64,000 nt of DNA from Canna indica (taxonomy: Eukaryota > Streptophyta > Magnoliopsida > Zingiberales > Cannaceae). A program made the position numbers and the translations under genes. The number at the start of each line of letters is the position of its first letter. The stretch's first letter is position 1. The stretch is taken from NCBI GenBank assembly GCA_034359265.1, contig CP136896.1, forward strand, positions 18,817,501-18,881,500, given 5' to 3'. This document shows positions 1 to 10,350 of this stretch, piece by piece. The notes under the pieces were generated by a model. It saw only the letters and a program-made list of their open reading frames with translations, was not told the origin of the DNA and ran no database searches.

Positions 1-113
1 CGGCCACTTAGCCGACCCATGCCCGAAGGCAAGCCAATTCACATAGCAGTGAATCTAGAACATGCCTATCTGCCTACCCATGTCGTAAGGCATACAAGTC
101 ACTCACAAGGGTT

Positions 114-305
114 ATGAGGATTATCGAGTTTTACCCATCCGAACTTATTCCATGACATACCCTTAAAGAAACATATGAGAATAATCGAGATTTGCCCATC
201 CGAACTTATTCCAAAGAGAAGCGGGAATAATCGGGATTCGCCCATCCGAACTTATTCAAAAAAAAATGGGAATAATCAGGATTCGCCCATTCGAACTTAT
301 TCCTT
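114..305 (-). repeat. Tandem inverted-repeat units of family Y LTR (4 units)
   Basis: Four units of about 40-50 bp follow one another. Each has a left arm (such as GGAATAA), a core containing TCGGG or TCGAG, then CCGAACTTATTCC. The arms pair with each other (GAATAA with TTATTC). The same array occurs at 4980-5450 and, inverted, at 18984-19306. Confidence 0.75.
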
Positions 306-1513
306 TTTGAACACAGGTTGGGATTTACCCATCCAACCTTGTGGGCTGAAGCCCGCAACACTGACTCCTAACCAAGCCTCTCCGCAATTCATGAAAGATA
401 TGGCGCCACAAGACCTAAGTCAAGTGTCATCCACGCTGTCCTAGGGGTGTTTCTACTGGGAAAATATTGCAACACACTATGCTTGCTCCCAACGCCCCAG
501 ACCCACAATGTCATCAACCCATGAGATTTTATTTTATACATTTAGATTCTTGTTGGCTCTTAAACAGTTTATTCTACCATTTGAATTTTAATTCAACAAT
601 TAAAATTTAAATTCTCAAAATTAGGTTTTTTTTAGGGGTTTTGTTTTCAGCCTAGTGTTTGAGCCCGATTCTGGTGTGCCCAAGCCGAATCTGGTTTCCA
701 GAGTGTATCCTATGGTTCCAGACTATATTTTCTGGTTAAAATAATAGGTTACACGACTATGTTCAGTGATCATCTCACCTCACAAACACAGTGTAAATCT
801 CAGCATCATTAGAGACAATCCAGCATGAAATTTCAGCATATTTAGATTTTCAGCATGCTAAATTAATTGACATGAAATCACAGCAATAATCATTCCAAAA
901 ATATTACTAAACCAGATATCATGCATCCCTAACAACAATTAAAAAGGTCTATATTCCAAACATAATTTAGCATACTTTAAATCCTTACACCAACATTAAG
1001 ATTCATGCTTCATAACTCAAGAATCATCAAGAACATAATCATGCCTTCAAGATCTAAACTTTCATATGAAACATAGATTCAACACGCTAAGATTCATACT
1101 TTTGACATCAAACATAATTCAATCATCATAAGAACATAGTAAAGATTCGATCAAGAGATTTAAAACTCATCAATCATAGACATGCTCTCTTAGGCAATAT
1201 CACAAACACCTTGAGGGTGCCTCTTTTCCCACCTTGGCCGAGCACGTCTAGGACAATCCTAAGGTTGCCACACCACAAAAGAGGAATCCTCGGGCCTCCT
1301 CTTTCATAGTAACACGAGAAAACAATACCCATGTCGGAAAACAACAAGAGTTCTCAAATTCCAAGAGGCGGCTCAAGAAAACGAGGAAAAAAAAAAAGAG
1401 GGGAGGAAGGGAGAAACCACTCACATGATTAGGAAGAAGAAGAGGGAAAGGAATTCTTGAAGACGACCTCCAAATCTGGCACACGAGAGGCGGCGACTCC
1501 AACAAAAAGGGGA

Positions 1514-1533
1514 GGGGGGGGGGGGGGGGGGGG
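1514..1533. repeat. Poly-G tract (20 G)
   Basis: An uninterrupted run of 20 G lies within a longer G-rich stretch that begins near 1509. It sits next to TTTATAATCC, which is the TATA-like site of the family Y LTR read from the other strand. Such runs are prone to slippage and assembly error, so the exact length is uncertain. Confidence 0.8.
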
Positions 1534-1846
1534 TTTATAATCCCCTCCCAACCCTAACCTTATGCTAAACCCGCATCCGCCTCAAGCCTGGGTCCAAATC
1601 CGCTAACCCCTCAAGCCAAACTAACCTCAAGCTCAACACAAACATCATAATTATGCTCAAGCACATGCATTAAAACAATAATTAAATTTATCTAGGCAAG
1701 TAAAGAAAATGAAAATATCATATTTCTACTTACCCGAGCTTTCAAGCTCGCGCCCGATCATGACTCGACTCAGCTCGACCTCGAATCAACCCGCTAGACT
1801 GGCAAAGATAAATAATAAAAATTATTATAATATCTTAGATATTACA

Positions 1847-2650
1847 ATAAATTATTTGGAGGCAAAAAACACTTCATAAATCATTTCTATTATCGTTTAG
1901 TTCACAATAATTTGAATGTGATAGATAAACATCCTTAAAATGATTATTTAATAGTAAATTGCTCAAGGGGGAAACCGAGGGAATTCTGAAGCTTCCAATT
2001 GACAAGGCCCTGTTGGATGATCCAGAGTTTAGACGCTATGTTCAGCTGTATGCTAAGGTATTGCTTGAATAGTTGCTGGGTCATTAATTTGTTGGTTATT
2101 CCGAAATGCCATTTCTATGTGCACATTATAGCACTTGTTTAATTGGTTTGATCTTTTCTTAGTTTCAATTACTAGTTCAGCTTTTAACTTTGAATTTTTT
2201 TCTTTTGCTGGGACAAAGATATCTTTTTCAAGTATATTCGATTTTAGTAGATTTTTTTATAAAATTTACTATGATTTTTATTTGGTTGAACAAAAAAGTT
2301 TTTTTTGACCCCGCAAAACATAAACTAAATAATTCCCACTATTATTTTTTCAACTCGGTGCAACATAACTTTTTCAGTTCAACGAAAAAAAACATGTTGA
2401 GGGTTTCGCTTGAATTTATTATTTTTGTTATGTACTCTACATGCAGTAATACCGAATAGTTGATATTAGTATACAACATAATTGTGTACCTAGTATTCAT
2501 GATTTTGTGCTAGCTTTGCTTGTGAAAAAGTTTATATTTTGAGCTATATGTCATGATATTTCAAAGTTTTTGATTATGTGGCAATAAGATATTCAATTTC
2601 CAAATAGTGAATTATGTAATGAAATTTTTTTCATGTTCTTGCTTGAGCTG
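1847..2650 (+). pseudogene. Ascorbate peroxidase (APX) array unit A, partial
   Basis: This is a fragment of a plant ascorbate peroxidase, a haem peroxidase that removes H2O2 with ascorbate. The exon at about 1955-2057 is fully open and reads [33 protein letters not shown], followed by a GT donor. This matches the conserved C-terminal region of cytosolic and peroxisomal APX. A second short exon near 2214 (GACAAAGAT, reading DKDIFFK) corresponds to the DEDAFFRDYAES region, but its acceptor has changed from TAG to TGG. The upstream exons of this unit are missing because the family Y LTR inserted here. The rest is AT-rich intron sequence shared with the other units. It cannot encode a functional enzyme. 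Confidence 0.8.
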
Positions 2651-2958
2651 TGTAGTAGACAAAAATCTTAATAATAATATTTTATTCTTATGTGGGGGAT
2701 CGTGGGCTCTAGTTAGCGCAGATCGGTGAGAAGCTTCGGGATTAGACTCGAGTAAGCATTTAATATTGAAAAATTAAGAAAACTTTTATTTGCCTTATCT
2801 TTCTGATTTAGCATACTAGGATGATAGAGGGTCTCGAGGCGAATTTAGCGGTGTAATCGAATCTCGAATCGGAGTTAGAACGGGTGAGTTATGGACTGTT
2901 TAAGCCGGATAGCTTAGGTAGCTTGGGGTATTTTGGTCATTTGGACTCAACCAGTGTC

Positions 2959-2966
2959 TATAAATT
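2959..2966 (+). promoter_or_regulatory. Putative TATA box of family X LTR
   Basis: TATAAATT follows a GTGTC motif about 310 bp into the LTR. The same position is conserved in X2 (near 23118), X3 (near 40924) and, inverted, X4. It is placed as a candidate core promoter by analogy with plant LTRs; no start site can be shown. Confidence 0.45.
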
Positions 2967-3535
2967 AGACCCTAGGGTGTGCGGCCAGGAATTTTAGCTG
3001 CACGCCACCCGAGGCAAAGGAGAGTGGAGAGAGAGGGGACTGATGAGGAGGAGGAATTGCTGGAGCTAAATTTTTGCGAGTTCGTCGGTATTGATCGGTG
3101 GAAGATCCTGTGCGTCTTTTCCATCCATTTTTTCTCCGTCCGGTGAGTGGATTTAGACCTTCTTTTCTCCAATTCTTGATTCATGTTGTTGTTGTCATGT
3201 CTCGGGGTTTTTCATCAATTTTTGATGCATTTTTCTCGTATCGAATCAGAAATAAAATCGTCGTTCTTCCTTTTTTGATTTATAAAAAAAATATATAGAA
3301 AAAAATATTCTTTCTCTCTTGGCCTTGTGCAACCACTGCTGGTGCAGCTGCCGCTAGGCGTCGGTGGGTCAGGCTACGACTTGGCCAGGCGGGGACCCCG
3401 TCCAGCCGAATCCCGACGGTGTGCGGCGGGCGACGTCCGGGGAAGGGGCGGCGGCGGCGGAATGGGTAGAGGAGGAGATGGAGATGGTGACCTAGGTGGG
3501 GAGATGAAATGGAGGGCTGAAATTGATTTGAGTGA

Positions 3536-4012
3536 GATGAAGGGCTAGATTGAATTGGTTGAGATGAAGGGCGGGGATTTGACCTTGTGTTGATGGAAGG
3601 CTGAGATTGCATTAGGGTAGATGTAAGGCTTAGATTGCATTTGGTTAGATGTAAGACTGTGATTACATCATGTAGATGGAGAGCTGTAATTCATCTGGTT
3701 AGATATAAGACTGTGATTGCATCTAGTTATATGTAAGGCTGTGATTGCATCATGTAGATGGAGGGCTGTGATTGCATCTGGTTAGATATAAGCCTGTGAT
3801 TACATCATGTAGATGGAGAGCTGTGATTGCATCTGGTTAGATGTAAGGCTGTGATTGCATCATGTAGATGGAGGACTATGATTGCATGTGGTTATTTGTA
3901 AGGCTGAGATTGCATCATATTAAATAGAGAGCTGTGATTGCATCATATTAGATGAAAGGCTATGATTTGATCCTGTTTAGATGAAGGGCTGAGATTTCAT
4001 TACTGATTTATT
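3536..4012 (+). repeat. Minisatellite in family X LTR
   Basis: About fifteen imperfect units of roughly 27-32 bp have the pattern GGCTGTGATTGCATC, then TGGTTAGATGTAA or ATGTAGATGGA. The same minisatellite lies inverted at 43075-43530 (X4) and forward at 44740-45175 (X3), so it is an old component of the LTR. Confidence 0.85.
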
Positions 4013-4335
4013 GATTGTAACACCGTTATATTCATTTGTAATAGTAATTTATTAAATAAATTTAAGATAATTCTTCTATTATTCTAAATAATTATTTGGA
4101 TGACTTAAGGTTAGCAAAAATATTCATGTTATATATGAAATTTTACCTAATCGACGTTCTGGATTCATTGGCGAGGTCTGTTTCACTATTAGACCTTCGT
4201 ATTTTGGGGTAGTAGGCGGTCGATGCCTCATTTTGCGTGCCAAGGTGAAAAATCATATTTTATATATTTTTATGGTTCAATCTGAGATGATTCATGGATA
4301 TAGTAGTTAACGAGGTGAATATTATCCTAAATTAG

Positions 4336-7184
4336 TGTCACGACCCAATTCAGGGTCATGTGACCGGCCAGGGTATACGTGCCTATACCCCGCAGCCTAA
4401 ACCATGCACATGCCAACTCATCTATAAAAACATAGTGGAAAGAAATAAACAAGTTTTATTTCAAATGGAAAACCATACAGAATTCATTATAAGTAAGTTT
4501 AGCAAAAGTACAAAGTGCGGAAATAATAAATCAAGTCCAATAGACCACCAATACTGAAATCTGAATTAAATGACATAGACGTCCCCAGGGGACTACAACT
4601 CCGAAATGCCAAAACACAGTGCATGACAAACTACTACAGACTCGACTACGACCCCTAACTAGGACTGCTATGAGATCAATGTAGCTACTCTACCCTCCAG
4701 CCGTGTCAAGTGCTCTAGCCCACCTCATCGGCCAGGCTCTGCAAAACAAAAAAAAATGACAATGGGTGAGTTCAAAGAACTTAGTCAGTGGTTCTACCAA
4801 CCCCCACGAAAAACCAAACATATCTATGATGCATAAAGCAAAACTCCTAACTCAAGTGAGAGAGGTCACAATGGAGTGACCAGCTAATAGGCCATCTGGC
4901 CACTACCTGCCCGAAGGCATCCAACACCCAAATGGTTAAGATCAACAGGCCTAAGCCTACCATGCCCTAAGGCAACAAAACATACTAGGATAATCGGGAA
5001 GACCCTCTGAACTTATCCTAATATAAAGAAACTTGGGAGCAATCAGGAAGGCCCCGAACTTGCTCCACGAGACGCGAAGAAACAATCGGGAATCGCCCAT
5101 TCAAACTTGCCCATTTAAGATATCATAGGAGTAATCGGGTAGGCCTTCCGAACTTATCCCTTTAAGATATCACAGGAATAATCGGGTGGCCCTCGGAACT
5201 TATTCCTTAAAAGCACATCGGGGATAATCGGGTAGGCCCTCCGAACTTATCCCATGAGGCTAACCGGAATAATCGATATTTGTCCATCCGAACTTGTTCC
5301 ACAAAATATACTAGGATAATCGGGAAGGCCCTCCGAACTTATCCTAATATAAAGAAACTAGGGAGCAATCAGGAAGGCCCTCCGAACTAGCTCCACGAGA
5401 TGTGAAGGAACAATCGGGAATCGTCCATCAGAACTTGTTCCACAGGTTGGGAATTAGCCATCCAACCTTCCGAGCCTAGCCCGCAATCCGGCTCCTCAAC
5501 GAGCTTCTCCACCATTCATAAAGATATGACGCAACATGACCTAAGTCAAGTCTCTCCTACGGTGTCTTAAGGGTGTCAACCTTATTGGGAAGCATCTCAA
5601 CACTCCAATACCTGACCCTGACTCCTAGACCTGTAATGTCATGAACCCGTATGGTTTTATTCCATGCATAAACTTTATTTGTTGGTTCGTAACAGATTAT
5701 GCTGACCCTTTGCCCAATTTTAATTATGCAATTAAAATTTAAATCACTAAGATTAACATTTTGTTTTAGGGTTTTGTTTTAGATTACTGTTGTTCCCGAT
5801 ACTGATGTATTTAACCTAAATCTAGTTTCTAGAGTGTGTCCTATGTTTCCAAACTATGTTTTAGCAAACTATGCACATTACAAACAGGATTTCAAAATCA
5901 GCCCTAAAACAAACATTTCAGCATGCAATTTTTAGCCTAATTGAGTTTCAGCATAATAAAGGTAATTAAATCCGAAACAAATTATATTCCTTAACTATCA
6001 ACACAACAGAATTATATCATTGAGACAAAGCTCACAAGAATCAAATCATGATTGTTTATCCAAGATTAGCAAACATCAAGACAATCTTCAAACAAGAATC
6101 AAATTTCATGATCAAGAATCTCATATCAAGAACACCCAAGGCTTCAAGATCCAAATCTTATTTTAAAAAAAAACATGATCAACATCCAAAAATCATAGAT
6201 TTAATTCCAAGGCATGCAACAACACTACAAGAACCTAAATTGTTAAGCAATTCAAGGTATAGACCTCAAAATAAACAAGAACTCTCACTTAGGCATTTCA
6301 TCGAACACCTTGAGGGCAATCTTGTTTCTGCCTTGGCCGAGTACTCCTAGGATCATCCTAGGGCTACCGAGCCCCATAGGGGAGGGTTTAGGGCCTCCTC
6401 AAGCATGACACACAAAAAGAATGGCAAGAATTCGTGAAATCATCGAAAAACAATTCAAGAACATCAAGCCTCCAAGAACGGCTTCAAGGAACTCGAAGAA
6501 AACCCGAGAAGCAGGGGTAAAACCACTCACCTTGATCTAGGAAGAAAGAGTACGAGAAACTCTAAATTGGCGGCCTCCGAATCCAGCCTCAAAGGGGGCG
6601 GCTCGGTTTAACAATGGGCGGCGACACGTCTTCAAGAAGGGCGGCGGTTCCAAGACTCAAGGGGGCGCCGACTACACCCAAGTCGTTGGCTTGGTTCCAA
6701 GGAGAGGGCAAGAGAGAGAAAGGAGGAGAGGGGAGGGAGAGAGGCTCAGCGGCTTCAAGGAAAAGGAAGAGGGGAGAGGGGTGGCTGGGCGGCTCCTCTC
6801 TCTACGCGGCTTGTGCGGCTCTAATAGGGAGCCACAAGCCCTAGGAGGGAGAATTTATAATCCTTCCTACCTCTTTTAACCCGCATCCGCCTCAACCCGG
6901 ATCCATACCCGCTAACCTCTAGACCCGCTAACCCACTAAGCTTAATTAAACCCAAATTAATCCCATTCTCCACATAATCATCCAATACACGCACACCCAC
7001 ATGCGACATAATTAAACAATCATGCATACACAAGCAAAATTACATAACTCATATTCTTACTTACTTGGGTTCGCAAACTCGCACCGGACTATGAGTCGAC
7101 TCGGCTCGACCTCGAACTAGTCCGCTAGGCTAGCAACACAACCATAAAGGAAAAGAATATAATTAAAATATCTAGGATATTACA
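4336..7184 (-). mobile_element. Family Y solo LTR (Y2), inverted, inside X1
   Basis: On the plus strand it begins TGTCACGACCC and ends ATATTACA, the reverse of the family Y LTR at 17156-19957. It is 2,849 bp long. The flanks are ATTAG (4331-4335) and ATCAG (7185-7189). The uninterrupted X sequence near 42750 (inverted) reads through ATCAG, so ATCAG is the original target and the left copy has one substitution. There is no coding sequence inside: the open frames seen (for example around 6614-6879) are low-complexity LTR leader. Confidence 0.88.
4980..5450 (-). repeat. Tandem hairpin-like units in Y2 (about 10 units)
   Basis: Ten units of about 45-50 bp share a core like AATCGGGAAGGCCCTCCGAACTT flanked by short arms that pair within each unit. 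The arm pairs change between units: AGGATAA/TTATCCT, GGAGCAA/TTGCTCC, GGAATAA/TTATTCC, GGGATAA/TTATCCC and GGAACAA/TTGTTCC. A few units are degenerate (around 5080 and 5126). Confidence 0.85.
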
Positions 7185-8325
7185 ATCAGTGATTCCTATG
7201 ACGAGTTATTCTATCCTATTGTTCCAGTCCATTAATTTATAGTTGGAGTTCCTTTTTGCACTACTTTCATGATACACATACTTTCTTTCTTACAGTGATT
7301 AGATGTGCTATAATTCTATTTCATAATTATTTATTTGTGCTGAGTATTCATGATTTATGAGTACTATTTCTACATATATATCTGTATGTGGTTGTGATTT
7401 ATGGCAGGAGGAGGTGGAGGATGAGGTATGCACTTGACATACCCTTTATTACCTATTGATAGCACACTTGTTTATGCTTATATACCTGCGTGCGTGGTGT
7501 TGTGATATGCTTGTTGTATTTCCCAGAAGACTCATTGGTGAGGAGAGGGTATGCCCCAAAGAGACAACGTTGGCCTTATTCCGAAAGTCTGGCTGGTGAG
7601 GGTAGATCATACCCCAAAGAGATAGTCCAGAGACCCGATCGGTGAGGGGAACGTATGCCCCAAAGAGACGGATCAGAAGAGCTAGTGCAGGTGAGGGTAG
7701 GGCATGCCCGAAAGAGATGGCACCGAGAAGGGACGTAGTTCGGCGGGCACCATCTACCTATCCTATGTGGCTATGTGGGACTGACAAGTACGGGGAGCAT
7801 GCATATGATTGAGGTGTTGCATTTCATTACGGTGTTGCGTTAACCCTATTTTATTGCTGTGGAGATGCTTATACTTATTGATGGATGCGATTATCATGAG
7901 TAGAGTGGTGAATGTGTTATTGATGCTTGTTCTATCATTTTTAAGGATATTTTATATCTGTTGACAGATGCTGAGTTCATGCATAGAGTAGTGGATATAT
8001 TATTGCTGATTTCTTCTGACGTTGTTGTTCATTATATATCGGCTATTTGTGTTTTTATGCATGATGATTGATTTGATGAATTGAGGACTGATCTGCTCAC
8101 TAAGTCCTAACTGGACTTACCCCTCATTAGTGTTATTTTTAAGCACCCGAGTAAGATCAGAGAGTTACCAGGGTGCAGTAACGCAGCTGGTGGCGGCAGG
8201 GCAGCGGGTCTCGTGACATGTCGTGATCGAGGAGGATACCGAGTCTAGTCATTTTTATTTTGTTGAGTCATGTAGACTCGGTTATTTCGTTTCCACATTT
8301 TCCTTAGTTTGGGGTATTCTTGTTG
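7185..8325 (+). other. Non-coding 3' part of X1 LTR, between nested elements
   Basis: This LTR sequence matches X3 (45500-46900) and, inverted, X4. It contains 4-5 imperfect repeats at 7531-7735 built on GGTGAGG..GTATGCCCCAAAGAGA, and a block reading CTCACTAAGTCC..GGACTTACCCCTCAT that recurs in every X copy. I see no gene in it. Confidence 0.8.
7531..7735 (+). repeat. Short tandem repeats (GGTGAGG..CCCCAAAGAGA)
   Basis: Units of about 50-60 bp contain GGTGAGG and GCCCCAAAGAGA and are repeated four to five times. The same block is seen at 32395-32580, 42195-42405 (inverted), 45835-46025 and 49505-49710 (inverted). Confidence 0.75.
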
Positions 8326-10137
8326 TGTAAAACACGAGGTTTCATAATATAAAATTTTATTTGGTACAACGCACTGGATCGGAGACTAGCCGGGTTGAGT
8401 CGCAAAATTGACATGAATAGAAGGTATAATTCAATTTGTGTGACTCGTGAATTATGCTTTTATGATTTATGTGTTAGATTGATTTAAGTCGGGTTGAATA
8501 CGGGCTTGGGTCGAGTTGAGTGAGGGAACTTAAGTCTCGAGGGTATTTTTGTCAAAAAAAAGAAAAGATTAAAACCCCCTCACCCCAGCCACCGTACGAC
8601 TCAAGGAGGTGAGCCGCACACAGCCTGAGGTGAAGGGAGAGAGGAGGAGAACTGAGTGGTGGCGCGAGAAGTTGGTGTCGTCGCTGGAGATCGGAGTTGT
8701 TGTCGCTTAGATCATCTTCCTCTTTAATCAAGGTGAGTGGTCGAACCTAGACTTGTAGGGTAGGTGTGTGGTCGACCCAATGAATTGGAGTTTTGTCGAT
8801 TTCTCGTATCGAATCTCGCCGTCTCTTCAAGGTTTTTCGAGATCTATATTCCTTTGCGAATATGGTGTCGAGTGATGAAGATTTTCACAAGGTTTTCTCG
8901 GTTTTAGGGGTCGGCCGCGTGAGGGAAAAGGGGAAAGTTCATGCCAAAATTTTCCCCAATTTCCGCGAGTACTTTAAACCCCTTAGATAGAGTCCCTTCC
9001 GTGATTCATAATTCGGGTTTACTAAGATGTGGTCGAAAATCCTCTTCCCCATCTCTAGAGGGCTCGGCCGAGCATTACTACCCTTATTTAGGGTTCAGCT
9101 GAGTGGGAAGGAGGGGAAAAACTCGATCAAATAAAGGATTATTTCTTTTAGGACTATGTTCGTCGATTTAAATTTGTAGTTTAAATAATTGATTAGTGGA
9201 TTGACGTTAGTAGTGGTTAATTTTAAATTTTTAGAAGAGCATCTTCTCGAATGCACACATATGGTTAGAATTTCGTATGACATATAATTTTGAGAAATTT
9301 CCTTCATCAATTTACTAATGCTAGTATTGAATTTTTACCATGTTAGTTCAATTATTACCTTGCTGAAATTTATTGATTAAATGCAGAATTAAATTTCTTT
9401 ATTGTTGCAAATATGTGGTTATTCATGGTAGTAAGTGTAGAACAATTTCCTTATAATTTAGATGCTGTGATATAACTGTATTTTAACATTTCTATGCTTA
9501 AGATGTGATTTACACTTAAGGAATGTGGCAAATGACACTAGATGATTATAAGGAAAGTATAGGGTGTTAATTGTCAAAAAAATCTAGACAAAGACAAGCT
9601 GGATTTCATACCTAGAAATAAATTAGCGGGCACTAGTGTGCAGATGTGAGAGCTCGGAATGGGGGGACTGGATGTGGGTGAATGCCCAGGATTAAATAAG
9701 GAAACTTTAGAACACTCTGCTTGTGTATTGTGATTGAGATGGTCAGGCTGAGAAGCATTGATGGCCGAAATGACTAATGTTCGACTCAACGGGTGATTAG
9801 GGTCTTGAGATTGCACCAGCGGGCACCACGTGTTAGACCCGAGTGGCGAAGGGTCTTGAGATTCCATTAGTGGGCCACACTGACGATAGACCCAAGTTGG
9901 GTGGGACTAGCTATCCCTAACCCGGTGGGTACTTGAGACTAGACAACCATCCTAGTCAATGGGCCCGGTGATGATTGTTTGATATTACTTGCATGGTTGT
10001 ATGGGCCTGTGTGGTCGAGTGCTGTATTATGGTGGAGGCCAAGCAAGGCCGGACCATTTATGCAGGCTATGGCCTTAGTGGTCGAGTGACACTAGCTTTG
10101 GTTACCATATGAGGCATGACAAAGTTGGGGCATGACA
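8326..10137 (+). repeat. 5' LTR of Gypsy element G
   Basis: It begins TGTAAAACACGAGG and ends GGGGCATGACA, directly before the primer site. Compared with the 3' LTR it lacks about 567 bp (3' LTR positions 20980-21546). In their place is a short filler at about 10098-10121 that repeats sequence found just downstream at 10184-10203. The uninterrupted stretch near 9081 shows the empty state of the site where Y3 sits in the 3' LTR. Confidence 0.88.
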
Positions 10138-10140
10138 AAG

Positions 10141-10153
10141 TTGGTATCAGAGC
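10141..10153 (+). promoter_or_regulatory. Primer binding site, tRNA-Met type
   Basis: TTGGTATCAGAGC lies three bases after the 5' LTR end. TGGTATCAGAGC is complementary to the 3' end of plant initiator tRNA-Met and is the standard minus-strand primer site of many plant retrotransposons. Confidence 0.85.
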
Positions 10154-10350
10154 GTCAGGTTAGGTCTTGACTACGACTAGGATTTGGTTACCATATGAGG
10201 CATAGCTAGCATTTCGACATACGGTATAGTTATGCTACGAGATCAGGCGACCACGACTGCACCTCAGTGCACCATGCAGTTAGTAAATTTAAATTACAGT
10301 TGAATAAGTTGTTTGATATTAATGGTAGAATCTTCTTTTATGCTAGTGTG

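Larger units (their letters stand above)
1..1846 (-). mobile_element. Family Y LTR, partial (inverted)
   Basis: This is the 5' part of a long plant LTR read in reverse; the rest lies left of the window. On the minus strand it begins TGTAATATCTAAG at 1846, the same start as the two complete family Y LTRs at 4336-7184 and 17156-19957, and it follows them through the tandem hairpin units and the purine-rich leader. The bases to its right (from 1847) match the APX repeat unit, so the element sits in the APX array. No internal retroelement coding sequence is visible. It may be a solo LTR or the end of a longer element; the window cannot tell. Confidence 0.8.

Noticed and set aside
4980..5450. CRISPR array
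   Set aside because: The spacing is regular, but units are imperfect, each is an inverted repeat, and the host is a plant; it is a tandem repeat inside an LTR.
6614..6879. Open frames in GC- and purine-rich sequence as proteins
   Set aside because: They are low-complexity leader sequence of the family Y LTR; overlapping frames on both strands are open for the same reason.
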